From Lingula anatina (lineage: Eukaryota > Brachiopoda > Lingulata > Lingulida > Lingulidae): a stretch of DNA of 64,000 nt. The position numbers and the translations under genes were made by a program. Under the pieces are notes generated by a model. That model saw only the letters and a program-made list of their open reading frames with translations. It was not told the origin of the DNA and did no database searches. The DNA lies in contig NW_019775369.1 of NCBI RefSeq assembly GCF_001039355.2, positions 1 through 64,000 of the forward strand, read 5' to 3'. This document shows positions 10,601 through 34,758 of this stretch, piece by piece (the stretch's first letter is position 1; every line of letters begins with the position of its first letter).

Positions 10601-12636
10601 CCCTTTTCAGATTTTCCGTTTTTTTTTTCTTTTGACATCGTACAACTAGCCTGCTTAAGTAAATGTTTTACTGATGACTTAACAAGTAGCAAGGGGTAAG
10701 AAAAAAGAAATGCATTTGCAGTACATGCACTTGTCCTATATTTTCGTTTACTTTTTCGAAACTTGTCTACTCATTACTTTCACTTTCTGCTTTACACTTA
10801 GTCAGCATTGACATAATGATAAAAAAATATTTCACATGACTACTACTTTTAAGAAAAAATGCTATTCCCACGGTACATATACAAAAAGTTTATTGTACAT
10901 TTCAAACTATTAAAAAAATTGAAAAACGTTTTCAAAAAAGAATATAAAGCATCAGTGATAAAAGAAGAGGTATTTTGCTGCCCACTTGTCATATTTTGTA
11001 CAATAGACAACTGTTTATGGGCCTCCATTGTCTCTTTTAGATTGGTGTGCTGGTGATCCTTGTCACAATGGAGCTGTGTGTATCAACAATGAGACGACTT
11101 ACCAGTGTATCTGTCGAACAGGATTCCATGGAAGACATTGTGATCAAATAAGTAAATATTGATTACAGGTTTGGTTGGTATTTGCTTTACATACCCATGT
11201 CCGTATTTTCCGTTCTGTCTTTGAGAATTTCGGAGCCAAATAGACTTGTACATTTGGCAGGCGATTTGTATACTTCCCAAAATCTTTTAAAAGAGACATT
11301 GTTCAGCTGTCTTCTTGTAATATTTGTATTTATTTGAAGCACGCATAAGTTGCAAAAATATAAGTTAGGGTTGTGGAAAAATCATGACTTTAGCATAGTG
11401 CAGGATTGATGTCTGAGTCAATTAGATAATATTACTGCAACACGTAAAATATATCTTGATCATCCATTTTTGACCTTTTATTTGACAGATTCTCTCTCCT
11501 GCGAGATAAGGCAACATGGCAAGATAAAAAACATTGATTGCAAAGGACTCTTATTAAATATTGTTAAATTCAACAAGTTTATCTGATTCCAGTTGAAAAT
11601 TCGACCACAGCCGAGTCAAACATTGCCCTTGCAGCTGCCCAAAAGACGAGCCCTGGCAGTATCACCGTTGTGGTCCCTTCTGTCGCAGCAGCTGGAGTGG
11701 TGCTGGTATGCGTGGTTTGCATTGCCGCTGCATTGTGGAAGCGGAAACGGAAGAAAAGGTATCTCGGTTCTGGTGTTGTCTGCTTTTTGCTAGTTTTAGG
11801 GACTCAAAAGTTGGAACTTTGTAAGAATTATGAAGAAAAATGTATGTAAATAAGTTAAATTGCAGGTCTCATTTTCACGTTATTTAATATTTTATTCGAT
11901 TATTGGATTAATAGTTAATTATTTGATTAATATTTAGTTAGTTAGTTAGTTCATTTCATGTATATTATTAATTTGTAGAAGAACTAAACTGGATATTGTT
12001 CTCGCAACAAATGACGACCCCTTTTATTTTTATATTTGTACACATTAATTCAATTATCATTCATTTGTTTGATTATCTGTTGTCTATTTTGTTTTTATGG
12101 GAGGATTGCTGAACGTCTATTTTACTATTTATAGGAAAATTAAACCTGCCCCGAGTGATGCCCCCTTGGACCAAGAAGAACAAAATGACGTAGATGATGA
12201 TGAAGACATTTCATGTTCTCCTCCTTCAGAAGCCGTTATCGCAGACCCCCCAGCAACTGCCGTTTTCTCAGCGACTCCTTCTGGATCAAGCTCCGAAAGG
12301 TTACACACCGGAAATAGTGAGAATAGTAAGGGCGACTTGGACCGAGAGGAACAAGCTGACGTAGAAGATGATGATGAAGGGACTCCATGTTCTCCTCCTT
12401 CAGAAGCCGTTATCGCTGATCCCCCAGCAACTGCCCTGTTCCCAGCGACTTCTTCCGGCTCAGGCTCCGAAGGGTTACACATCGGAAGCAGTGAGAATAG
12501 TCATGGCGACTTGAAAGTGATCGATCCTGGACAATCGGATCAAAGTCATGGTATTACGGCTTCAGGTGACGAAGCACACCTCGTCGGAAGTTCGAAGAAA
12601 GCACTCCCTCGGCGACTGCCGCCTTTGCACACATAA
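3259..12636 (+). CDS. Receptor gene A: IgGFc-binding-like / HYR / EGF-array transmembrane protein (5' exon outside window)
   Basis: Multi-exon gene. Exons: 3259-4695, 4830-5123, 6663-6776, 7086-7196, 7437-7547, 7890-8000, 8316-8426, 9020-9130, 9443-9553, 9759-9869, 10437-10544, 11041-11151, 11593-11758, 12135-12636. With one base carried in from the missing signal-peptide exon these total 1170 codons including the stop, with no frame break, which supports the model. Order: IgGFc-binding-like domain, acidic DNDCD metal-binding-like motif, HYR-like domain, 5-Cys EGF-like unit, nine EGF repeats, one transmembrane helix, 167-residue acidic tail. It should be a type I plasma-membrane protein with a large glycosylated ectodomain. 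Known: IgGFc-binding-like domains are common in secreted and surface proteins of invertebrates and in mucus protein FCGBP. Inferred: adhesion or immune recognition. Signal exon expected upstream, because bases 1-90 match gene B intron 1. Confidence 0.85.
4830..5123 (+). CDS. Gene A exon: HYR/Ig-like domain
   Basis: 294 bp, 98 codons, phase 1-1. The core RTWFVQDGCGN resembles the TWTxTDxCGN signature of HYR/Ig-like beta-sandwich domains of extracellular proteins, preceded by ITINFTDS and followed by NVSVYSSW. It is matched exon for exon by gene B 19703-19996. The donor is GC rather than GT (aag|gcaagt), where gene B has aag|gtaagg; otherwise the GC site matches the donor consensus well. The domain family is assigned from the short signature only. 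Confidence 0.75.
5293..6625 (-). mobile_element. Tc1-like transposon with decayed transposase
   Basis: 1333 bp with inverted ends CACACACTGGACAATAGAA, TA flanks at 5291-5292 and 6626-6627, in gene A intron 3. The minus strand encodes the HTH (about 6045-6410: RTVQRVWSRYRNTGSRDKLP), the first Asp block (IFFSDVCRYGM), the second (VHQDDNAPCH) and the Glu block (PDANIIENVW, 5449-5787). Frames are broken by stops and a shift, so it is inactive. Confidence 0.85.
6663..6776 (+). CDS. Gene A exon: 5-cysteine EGF-like unit
   Basis: 114 bp, 38 codons, phase 1-1. Encodes a Cys-rich module QCSVTPC ... YKCICVLPGDGAKC with five cysteines; the third cysteine of a normal EGF fold is missing. Gene B 20238-20351 has the same five-Cys pattern, so the loss is ancestral. 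The odd cysteine could pair with another domain or chain (inference). The intron before it contains a complete Tc1-like element (5293-6625). Confidence 0.75.
7086..7196 (+). CDS. Gene A EGF exon 1
   Basis: 111 bp, 37 codons, phase 1-1. Six Cys in EGF spacing, starting KCASDLC instead of the WCAGDPC of later units, with N-glycosylation sequon NET and Asx-hydroxylation pattern C-x-N-x4-Y-x-C-x-C. Donor ataa|gtaaat as in most units of the array. Confidence 0.85.
7437..7547 (+). CDS. Gene A EGF exon 2
   Basis: 111 bp, phase 1-1, [13 protein letters not shown] start. The donor context is atat|gtaatt instead of ataa|gtaaat, so the residue split across the junction becomes Tyr rather than Asn. Carries the CIYNETAYQCIC glycosylation and hydroxylation pattern. 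Confidence 0.87.
7890..8000 (+). CDS. Gene A EGF exon 3
   Basis: 111 bp, phase 1-1. Starts WCASDPC, which fits the C-x-S-x-P-C consensus for O-glucose on EGF repeats, unlike the common WCAGDPC. The sequon is NDT. Loop 5-6 reads SPGLRGRHC, the most diverged of the gene A repeats. Donor gttaat is weaker than gtaaat. Confidence 0.86.
   Translation: MGVQVILVSMEVCVSTMTRLTSVSVHQGYAEDTVIK
8316..8426 (+). CDS. Gene A EGF exon 4
   Basis: 111 bp, phase 1-1, six Cys ([13 protein letters not shown] ... [12 protein letters not shown]). Keeps the NET sequon and the Asx-hydroxylation pattern. The following intron contains a relic of the palindromic element seen at 2201-2395. Confidence 0.87.
   Translation: MGVLVIHVSMEVCVSTMKRHTSVSVQLGSMEKTAVK
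8524..8660. mobile_element. Relic of the palindromic MITE
   Basis: Matches the 3' part of the 2190-2395 element (gattttgatccacttaga, aaccattataac, gcgaactttctgttacac). The other arm is missing. Confidence 0.55.
9020..9130 (+). CDS. Gene A EGF exon 5
   Basis: 111 bp, phase 1-1, six Cys. CHNRAVC replaces the usual CHNGGVC, putting Arg where Gly is typical. NET sequon and hydroxylation pattern kept. Acceptor tctttttag. Confidence 0.86.
9443..9553 (+). CDS. Gene A EGF exon 6
   Basis: 111 bp, phase 1-1, six Cys. CVHNETTYQC carries the sequon, but His replaces Asn at the hydroxylation position, so the Asx-hydroxylation pattern is lost in this unit. Confidence 0.87.
   Translation: MGVLVILVSMVLCVSTMRRLTSVSVHQDSMEDIVIK
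9759..9869 (+). CDS. Gene A EGF exon 7
   Basis: 111 bp, phase 1-1, six Cys; CLNESVC in loop 2-3. NET sequon and hydroxylation pattern intact. The next intron is one of the longer ones in the array (567 bp). Confidence 0.87.
   Translation: MGVLVILVSMKVCVSTMRRPTSVSVQQDSMENIVTK
10437..10544 (+). CDS. Gene A EGF exon 8 (36-codon variant)
   Basis: 108 bp, phase 1-1. One codon shorter than the others: it ends HCDY with donor taca|gtaaat instead of HCDQI with ataa|gtaaat. The same variant end occurs in gene B at 20957-21064 and at the dead exon 26602-26706, so it marks an exon subtype shared by both genes. Confidence 0.86.
11041..11151 (+). CDS. Gene A EGF exon 9 (last)
   Basis: 111 bp, phase 1-1, six Cys. 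CICRTGFHG has Arg where Pro is usual. Last EGF unit before the transmembrane exon. Confidence 0.86.
   Translation: MGVLVILVTMELCVSTMRRLTSVSVEQDSMEDIVIK
11593..11758 (+). CDS. Gene A exon: juxtamembrane linker and transmembrane helix
   Basis: 166 bp, enters in phase 1 and leaves in phase 2, so it cannot be skipped in frame. A short Ser/Thr/Ala linker (IENSTTAESN) is followed by a hydrophobic helix (SITVVVPSVAAAGVVLVCVV, continuing CIAAALW) and a basic stop-transfer run KRKRKK. The helix has small-residue and Cys positions. Gene B has the same exon at 27156-27315, and a relic of its 5' end lies near 29803. Confidence 0.85.
12135..12636 (+). CDS. Gene A terminal exon: acidic repeat cytoplasmic tail
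   Basis: 502 bp, 167 codons to a TAA stop. Contains two copies of a 57-residue unit (171-bp period, starting 12166 and 12337): acidic DQEEQNDVDDDED, then CSPPSEAVIADPPATA, then a Ser/Gly-rich stretch. It ends LPRRLPPLHT, nearly the same as gene B (LPRRLPPLQK). RRLPPL resembles a class I SH3 ligand core (inference). There is no ITAM or ITIM tyrosine motif, and the position of the repeated tyrosine of gene B is His here. Confidence 0.82.
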
Positions 12637-12947
12637 AATTGTGTACAATGCCACAGTAGTATAGGGTGTTTTGTATTTTTTTCGCCATATTTGATATAAC
12701 AAAAGGGAAATAAGGATGAATTGCACAATGTACAGTGTATATGCGAATTTCTGCTTGGACACTGAGAAGGGACAGCCTTGCCAGCCGAACTTTGTGCCAA
12801 TTGTGATTTTTTCAGAGGTATGGACATGGTCTACCTTGGAGATCAAGAGACAATTGCTGCAAATTCCAGGAATTTATGTTACTATGCCACTATTTAACAC
12901 GCACTGTATGCTCTATAACCTTCTATGTCTAACCAGAACCACGTAAT

Positions 12948-12953
12948 AATAAA
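12948..12953 (+). promoter_or_regulatory. Possible polyadenylation signal of gene A
   Basis: AATAAA about 310 bases after the gene A stop codon, in an otherwise non-coding stretch. It fits a 3' UTR of ordinary length. Not confirmed by transcript data. Confidence 0.5.
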
Positions 12954-13041
12954 GCAATAGAAGATGATGATGCCGCCTTTGCATGCACATTATGGCTTAA
13001 AACGCAGTAGTATACAGTAGCATAGGGTGTAAAGTACTATT

Positions 13042-13079
<38 letters not shown>

Positions 13080-13227
13080 GGTATGTTATACCTGAGTAAT
13101 GATGGCAGTGCTAGGTTGATACCAGGCCAGAGATTGCTTATGCTTACCAAAACCAACATGAAATACAACGTTTATACCTTGTATACTTGTCTTATTTTTT
13201 CATTGAGAACACACATTTTAAAATGAT

Positions 13228-13345
13228 TCAATAGGCCTTTTGCAGCTAGATGGCTAGATGTTGACTTATTTTTTACTGCTCTTCAGCATTCTTTTGTTAA
13301 GAAGTTAACATCTAGCCATTCAAACGAAGCTGCAAAGGTCTATCA
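13228..13345. repeat. Hairpin repeat
   Basis: Imperfect inverted repeat: gccttttgcagct and ctagatgttgac are mirrored by gttaacatctag and agctgcaaaggtc. The shape fits a small palindromic MITE. Only one copy is visible here. Confidence 0.5.
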
Positions 13346-13659
13346 GAAGTGGAGAAATATCAGATAAGTCTATTGGCCAAATGAAGCTGTTTGCATTTTT
13401 TTTACAAAAGTTGCAAGTTCATCACTTTGTGATAATGTTAAAAATCTTATACTTTTGTTCTTCGTGTGTTTGCCAATTTTCCTTTAATATCTTCTTATTA
13501 AAATACAGATATGTATACGGCTGTGTTACAGTGTAACTACATATCCTCTGAGCAACGACAAACTTAAATCAAGTATTATTCAGGGCTTTGTGATACTCAA
13601 TCGAGTCAATATTATGCTGTCGTTATTTTCATATCAAATACGAACAGGAACTTGTGCTT

Positions 13660-14584
13660 GGAGAAACTTGTTGTTCAGTTGAACGGGCTACCAGACAAGT
13701 AATTCAGCCCAATTATGTGAACCTTTACCTGTCTGGTGCTTAGAAAAACTTGCACTTTCAATAAATATGGATACGACTGTGTCAACTTGATACTTTCTAT
13801 GAGGGTTAAAATCAAACTTGGTTTTCAATCTAATGGCTTGGTAAATCAACGACAACGCCAAAAGTAAACAAAGTGGTGATTGCTGCTTCCTATTAATCAG
13901 TCGATGTAATATTATGCTACCGTATCAAACAGATTTTCATGAGAAAAGGAACATGTTGGGTAAATTATTTTTACAATTAATCATCAACGGCAGTCATAAC
14001 AAAACAAGAAAGACACGCTTTTAAATAGTCAGAGAAAGATTTATCGCTGTTGACTTGCTGGTGTTTCTATTTTGTAAGACCTTCACCGCCTCCTTTGATT
14101 TATCACATTTAGACTAGCGACACCTACGTCTGTTATGAAATACCTCCCTTTAGGTCTGGTAACAGCTATGTCCCTTGCCTCTTATATTAGGGCCCCACTA
14201 AAGCATTGTACATGTACTACACAAAATCACACGCTTTCAACATTACTAGCGCACCCTATGGTCAGAGTACCTCAATCCACTGGTCGGGGGTTGGACACAA
14301 GGCCAATACAGTCCCTATAACACGCCTTGGTCTGAATTATTTGTCACTGAAGTGAATCTGTGGTGTTCGATGTCACAAATCTTATCTTTTTTCTTTCTCT
14401 TTTTAAGAATGGGGTATTTCTGTGTATAAAGAATGCCCTTTTATATAAAGATAAATAATAGGCGTAAAGCTGTTTGCTTGTTTCTTGTGACCTGTAAAAT
14501 AACTCTTCATAAGGGCTGTGTAGAAAATAGAGAAGGCGTCAGAAGCAGTCTGTCCCAGAAGAGGTAAAAGAGTCACCGTGAAAA
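13660..14584 (+). promoter_or_regulatory. Conserved upstream region of gene B (candidate promoter and 5' UTR)
   Basis: Non-coding, but clearly homologous to 30985-31838 upstream of gene C, with shared blocks such as gtgtcaacttgata, acgccaaaagtaaacaaa and tttgtaagaccttca in the same order, ending at the two ATGs. Conservation of the whole block suggests that the duplication unit carried its own promoter. A TATA-like AT-rich stretch near 14018 (tttaaatagtcagagaaa) corresponds to tatatagtcaaagaaa near 31335 upstream of gene C. The start of transcription is not determined. Confidence 0.5.
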
Positions 14585-28393
<13,809 letters not shown>

Positions 28394-29569
28394 TAACGCT
28401 TATGCTACAGAAGTTTAGAGAGGATTCTTTTGTGATTATATCGCCATACATAACGTTTCACAAGGAGAATATTTTAAAAGGAGGGATTCTTGAATGTATA
28501 TGCAAAATTCAGTTTTGACACTGAGGAGGGGGGGCACGCTTCAATTCCCCGGCATTTACGTACAACAACTCATCTCTCTCGACATAATATCCTCGGACCG
28601 CAGTGAGCGTGCACGTGGTGACTTGTGCTTGCAGAATAGTTATCATCATTTATATTGTATATAAGTCTACGGATGACTAATCATTGGTCAAATTCCGATA
28701 GATGTAAATATATAGGGTCACGTTTTTACTGGTAAATTTTTGAGCCACTCTCGGAATTGAGTGGAGAGAGATGAAGTCACCCTTAGCCGCCAAAACTAGA
28801 AATTTAGATCCCGAAACAGCAAATAGCGGGCATATCTTGGATTTTCTCAAAATGCCCGAGGATAAACATTTCTGAGAAACCAATTATCTTATCATAACAT
28901 ATTGATGACGTGGAAAATACTGAGAAACTAACTTTGATAATGCATGGACATAGTGTCTTTTAGGCAGTAGTTGAAAACAATGTATTCCTATGCTAGAAGG
29001 CGGCGGTAGATGGCAGATATTCTGAGCTTTCTCAAAATGCTTAAGTATACACGCTTGTTAACTGCGAGAAACATATTAAAGGACTTATAAGGATGTGTAA
29101 GTCACCGATGAAAGTCTCCGATAATATGATAATTTTTTTTCTTTAAAAAACAGCTTTACCGCCGGACTAATAGTCACTATTTGCAGATTTAGAGGACACA
29201 TTTTAAAGATCCAATCAGAAGTGATAAAACTTCAGATACATGTAAGTCGACTGTCAATTTGAAGCTTATTACAATAAAGTAAGTTTGCTAGATCAAAACG
29301 TTGTGATAATGTTTAAAAACTTATACTTTTGTTCTTCGTGTAACTCTTAGTTTTCCTTTAAGACCTTTCTATTAAAATGAAAGTACGGGTGCTACTGTGT
29401 TACTAAACACATTCGAACGACAATAACCCAAAATATCATAAAAGTGAAAACAAAAAATAAAAATTTACGTTTCGACTGGTCTGCGCTAACTGGTCCAATG
29501 ATCAACTACATGTATCATAACTTACCCACAATTCTCACAAATAGCACAACAAGCACAATATACAGTGTC

Positions 29570-29614
29570 NNNNNNNNNNNNNNNNNNNNNNNNCCCCCCC
29601 CCCCCCCCCCCCCC
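29570..29614. other. Assembly gap (24 N) next to poly-C
   Basis: 24 N followed by 21 C. Sequence around it is unreliable and some receptor sequence may be missing here. Confidence 0.95.
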
Positions 29615-29689
29615 AGGAGAAAATAATCCCATTCTAATTCACTTTGTTCAACCGAATAGAATTATATTATCAATCTTGAGCAGTCACTT

Positions 29690-29825
29690 TTGTGGTTAAA
29701 TTTGTCAGGTTCGCTCTCTTGCAAGAGGAAACATCATGACAAGTTAGGAAACATTAAACGGAAAGATGTTTTAAACATTTTTAGAAATTTAATCTAATTC
29801 CAGTTGAAAATTCAAGCACAGCTTG
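29690..29825 (+). pseudogene. Relic of a receptor transmembrane exon
   Basis: taattccagttgaaaattcaa and its upstream intron (ttgcaagaggaaacatcatgacaag) match the acceptor and first codons of the gene A transmembrane exon (11480-11620). The match stops after about 20 coding bases (IENSSTA), followed by unrelated AT-rich sequence. It marks a lost receptor copy between B and C. Confidence 0.55.
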
Positions 29826-30984
29826 GAATATTTGAATTTGGGTAGAGTTGATTCATTAGTAAAATGAATATCAAATGTTTGTACAAGTATTTTTATCATC
29901 TTTCAAAGTTTTTAAATTACTCAATATTTTGATCAGTCAATCCATGGCATGACGGTGCATTTGACTAAAACTGTAGTGCTTTATTCGGTTAAACAAGGAG
30001 AGAATTATCTTGTGGGTATGTTATTCACAATGTCCCCTGCCTATTTAAATTGTAGTTTTACTTGTTTTTCCTGTATGAAGATTTATTTAGCTGTGCTTCT
30101 GAGTAATTCAGATATTTATACTAAAAATATCCCATAGAAAGGGAATCTCAGAATCTGTAATTGATTATTTGAAAGTGTTGTGTGAGTGACTAGTATCTAT
30201 TTGTGCTCAATAATACTTGTTGAAGAAGCAGTAAATTTTAATGCTATACAGTATAGCAGTATATCCAGCCATAATCCTTTGTTTACTGTCAACATGTTTA
30301 TAGAAATATGTTTTCATTGATTAATAAAGCATATAATGAGAACGTGCCATTTGCTTTTTGGTTTATCAGTTAATATTCAAAAGTAAATTAATTAGGCCTA
30401 ATTTTCAAAAATTAATTTCGTAAGTGGTATCACTAGGAGGAAAAAACGACCTGGTGTACCATTGCAATACAAGCGATTGAGCAAAGGGTAAGAAATTGAG
30501 ACTACTAGCAGATTAAAAAGGGTTTGTGTCAGCTCTACTTAAATTATAGTGAAAAATGTCCAAAAAATGAGTATGAAGGTTTTAAACTCCAAGGTAGGTT
30601 GTGTTTTAGTGTAGCTACTTTCTGTTGTCAAGTCCATTGTTCAACTTTGGCGTGAATGTAGAAACTGAGCAGGTATTTTCAAACACCAGTGTATTGTCAG
30701 CAAAACAAAGGTTTCAAAGGTCTCGGTAGTATGCCATGTGCCTAACGTTCCTTTGCAGACCAACACCCATTTGACAGCAAAAGGACCTCTACTAGTGGAA
30801 AAATGGCCCTTTGAAAATCACCATGTGCAAACATGACTTTTGGGGTTTGTGAAAAAAGATGGGTACATTGTGGACATAATGGGAAAAATTCTGGTTATAC
30901 AGTATAACTAAATTATATATTATTTGCATGCCTGTTAACTGAATGTCTGCTCCGAAAACTGAAAATTTTGGGGATAAGAAGTAA

Positions 30985-31838
30985 ATAGGGCCACCAGACG
31001 AGTGTTACAGCCCATCTAGGTCAAATTGTGTGAGCTTATATACCAGTCTGGTGGTTAGAAATACGTTCAACACATACGGTAAATTGTGTCAACTTGATAC
31101 CTTCCGTGAGGTTAAAAAGCAAACATGGTTTTCAATGTAATGTTTTGGTACACTTAACAACAACGCCAAAAGTAAACAAAACAGCATTTAGGGGCTTTGT
31201 GATATTCAGTCAGTCATGTAATTTTTACATGAAAACGTTTCTCGTGCAAAAAGGAAGTTGATGGATAAAACATTTTACAATAAATGATCAATAACAATCA
31301 TAACAAAACAAGAACACGCTACTTATATATAGTCAAAGAAATTACAACGCCGCTGACGTATCCATATTTCTAGTTTGTAAGACCTTCATCGTCACCTTCC
31401 ACATTCCTCTTTTTGCCTATTGACGCATACTGTTGCTATTAAATTTTCCCTTTTAGGTCTGTTGGCAGCTGTGGCTCTTGCCTCAATGCACCGGTCCTAA
31501 AATATGGGCCCAAGGCCAAAAAATTCGCCCAGTAATATGTGGTATTGAGCAAATTGTAAATGGAGAGCTTATAAAGGACTAAACATTATTAATATTCAGC
31601 CATTTTTACACGCATTGGTCTATTTTACGTGTCACGGGATAATTTGTGGTATTCGGTGTCACAAATCTCATCTTTTTTCTCTTTCTGAAGAGAAAGAATG
31701 TTGAAGTGCATACCTTAATGCGCTTTTACATGAAAATGAAGATGGCTGTTTGTGTGTTTCTTGTGACCTCGGTAAAATAAGAAAAGGAAACGTCACAAGC
31801 AATCGTTCCAGGAGTTGGTTTAGGTGTCATCGTGAAAA
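30985..31838 (+). promoter_or_regulatory. Conserved upstream region of gene C (candidate promoter)
   Basis: Homologous to 13660-14584 upstream of gene B over its whole length, ending at the ATG (shared gtgaaaaatgaaa). Evidence is conservation between paralogues only. Confidence 0.48.
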
Positions 31839-33858
31839 ATGAAAGTGCTGTATTTTCTGCTCTGTGCGTCTTTTCTTTGCTTTTTGGGTGGCGACACAGG
31901 TAAGATTTTTTAAGGCTTTAATATCTTATTTTGGAAATGTAAGACTATGTAATATGTGGGTTATATATACTAGTAGTTAGCAAAATACGACGAACAGCAT
32001 TACCAAACGAATTGTTTAAACTGTAGGAACGAATTATTACACTGTAGGGAAGAATAATTAAAAATTGTGGGAATGAATCAATAAAACAGTGGCAAAGAAT
32101 TGATTAAATTGTGGGAACGAATTAAAAGTATTTTAGGGAGGCTCTTTTACGCCGAAATAAATAACGAATTAAAATCCAGTTGCTGCCTTGAGACTTTCGA
32201 TTAGAATAAATGTTCTGAGCGATAAGATAATGATTTTTTCAAAGGCTAAGAAGTGCCGACCGCCATTTATGTTACTTCCATGCTGTTTTATAATTATGTA
32301 TATATAACATGTGTTAATATATTAATGGTAGCATTAGCCAAGTTATAATAGAAGGGACAAAGCTGAGAATAAAGTGTTTTTAACAAAATTAAGGCAACTC
32401 TCATTTTCATTTTAGATGTTCCTGATAACAGCGGCAAAGAATTCATCATAGCTTTCATGGACAATGCATTCGTAGATCCAGTCAGCCTGAATCTATTCCT
32501 TACAACCAACTACCCTTCTCCGATCCAAGTCCGTATATCTGCTCACCCACTGTATCTCTACCGTCTACCACTTCTTACTAGAACAGCCAACGTAAGCAGA
32601 GGTTTAATAACGCAGGTTGAAATTCCTAATAGTTTTGTAATGAAAAACTCGAACAAAGAGTTCAAAGGTCTCCATTTGTCTGCAGACGAAGAGTTTATTC
32701 TCTATGGTTCCAATGCAGAATCTTTTAGTTTGGACGCATTTGTAGCTCTCCCTGTGGATATTCTTGGGCAGGAGTACATTGCTGGTGGCTACAAAGCCTG
32801 TATTAGTGGTTATAATGCACTTGTAGGACTGGTTGGAGTGCACAACGGTACGCAGATAGAAATTACTCCTCCTAATGGCTCAGATATCATAGTTATGGGC
32901 CTCAATATACGTTCTGAAACAGTGATAACTCTCAACAGATTGGAAACCATTCAGATCCAATCTACCAGTGACATCACAGGCACAAGAATCAATTCATCAA
33001 AACCACTAGCAGTAATGTCAGGTAATCAGTGCACACAAGTGCCCTGTGGGGTTACCGCCTGTGATCATTTGGTGGAACAGATGTATCCAGTCGATAGATG
33101 GGGCTATACGTTCACAGTGGTTCCATCAGCTTACCGGCAAAGTGGGGACGTTATCCGCGTTGTAGGCAGCACTGATGACACCGCGGTCGACATAACCGGT
33201 GTACCGCGTTTACTGCTTAATAGACCCGAGTTCTATGAATTCAAGGTATTGAAAAACGCTCCTGTGTTTGTCAATGCCAGTAAGCCGATTATGGTGCTGC
33301 AGTTTACGCAGAGCCAAAACACAGATGGTCTAGAAAGTGATCCATATATGATGATTGTGCCTGCCATAGAACAATTCTCATCTAGTTACACTATCGCCAC
33401 CGCCAATCTTCCTGACAAAGTTTACAAAAACTTCGTCAACATAGTCATCAAGAACAGTTCTAAAGAAGACCTGAGAGTTGATGGAGTCCCTCTCAATGGT
33501 GGTACATGGCTAGCCATTCCCGGAACCGACTTAACTGCTGTTCAGCTGAACGTCACTGCGGGTACACATCGAATAGAGCATATTTCTCCTATCCAGACTT
33601 TCTCAGTATTCTCCTACGGGTTTGCCGAGTACGTTTCTTATGGTTACCCAGGAGGACTGAGACTTGCAAACCTAGACGTGACCAAATGTGTACCGAATAC
33701 TGGTCAGCCGGCGGATGGCGTTGATAACGACTGTGACATGAAAATTGATGAAGAACTCTTTAATGGTATTGATGATGACGAAGATGGCTTAATTGATGAG
33801 GATTTGTCTTCCTTGCCGCCGGAAGTGGACTTTCCTAGAGATACAGTCATTGTTTCAG
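31839..33858 (+). CDS. Gene C: truncated IgGFc-binding-like paralogue (signal peptide and IgGFc exon only)
   Basis: Exon 1 31839-31899 encodes signal peptide MKVLYFLLCASFLCFLGGDT; exon 2 32416-33858 (1443 bp, 481 codons, phase 1-1) encodes the IgGFc-binding-like domain and the DNDCD acidic motif. Both splice junctions match gene B. No HYR, EGF, transmembrane or tail exon is seen in the next 30 kb; a foldback repeat starts 78 bases after the exon. If the donor is ignored the frame runs on to a stop at 33917 (GKDKPWHCRGEWGES...), giving a secreted protein of about 520 residues. It may be a truncated pseudogene, a secreted form, or a gene whose 3' part was moved or lost. Confidence 0.75.
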
Positions 33859-33976
33859 GTAAAGACAAACCATGGCATTGTAGGGGAGAGTGGGGCGAGT
33901 CCGCATCATTTTCATAAAAAATGGCATCTGGGTCAGAGCGCTGAAGTTAGAGTCTAGTTTCTAGTTTCCAGTTTCG

Positions 33977-34210
33977 TTTTTCAAAAACGAACCTGGCAAC
34001 CAGAAACTAGTGTCGTTTTTCAAAAACGATTCTGGCAACCAGAAACTAGTTTCGTTCTTCAAAAACGATTCTGGCAACCAGAAACTAGTGTCGTTTCTCA
34101 AAAACGATTCTGGCATCCAGAAACTAGTGTCGTTCTTCGAAAAACGATTCTGGCAACCAGAAACTAGTGTCGTTTTTCAAAAACGATTCTGAGAAGCCAG
34201 AATCGTTTTT
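33977..34210. repeat. 39-bp tandem palindromic units, left arm
   Basis: Six head-to-tail units of ttcgtttttcaaaaacgatt plus ctggcaaccagaaactagtg, each with two internal palindromes. The same units run in opposite orientation at 37830-37950 and 38870-39085. Confidence 0.85.
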
Positions 34211-34758
34211 GCGGAGAGAAACAAGGGTGGGCAGAGGGAGAGGCAACAAGCGGTTAGCGTGTACCGCGATTAGGTAACCCTCACCACGAAAACCGGGCAG
34301 GGTTTTACCGTCTCTCCTCGACGTGCGCTGAGACCGAGACGGTCGCCGATTATTGCCTACGGGGTACGGGCAACCCTCATCGCAGAAGCTTGACANGAAA
34401 AACGGCCGTTTTTTCATTTTCTGACGAAATGGAAATCACTTTGCCCCCCCCATACACCGACCGAGAGGGAACAAACGGTGTGCGTGCACCGCGACTAGGT
34501 AACCCTCACCGCGAAAGCCGGGTAGGGTTTTACGGTCTCTCGTCGACGTGCGCTGAGACCGAGACGGTCGCCGATTATTGCCTACGGGGTACGGGCAACT
34601 CTCATCGCAGAATATACCGCCTCTCTCGTGTGGCCGCTGATCCGCATCAGCGCGCACAGGCAGCTTTCACCGGGTAGGTTTTCAGGGAGTTACGTTATTT
34701 ATTTATTTATTTATTTATTTGTTTATTTATTATTATTATTATTATTTTTTTTTTTTGT

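Larger units (their letters stand above)
12637..14584. other. Intergenic region A-B
   Basis: Gene A 3' UTR, a 35-base poly-T (13043-13077), a hairpin at 13228-13345 (tgcagct...ctagatgtt against aacatctag...agctgca), then homology to gene B's downstream sequence (13435-13500 matches 29301-29370) and to the gene C upstream region. No other gene seen. Confidence 0.6.
28394..30984. other. Intergenic region B-C
   Basis: Gene B 3' flank, a possible AATAAA at 29273, an N gap with poly-C, a relic transmembrane exon and AT-rich unique sequence. No intact gene. The block 29301-29400 is shared with the region after gene A, so the duplication unit includes flanks. Confidence 0.6.

Noticed and set aside
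12097-12134. Start codon at 12097 for a separate tail protein
   Set aside because: The bases before 12135 are intron ending in a good acceptor (tatag), and gene B shows the same exon joined to the transmembrane exon.
12129-12482. Minus-strand frame opposite the gene A tail
   Set aside because: Shadow of the repeat-rich tail exon; the + strand frame splices correctly and matches gene B.
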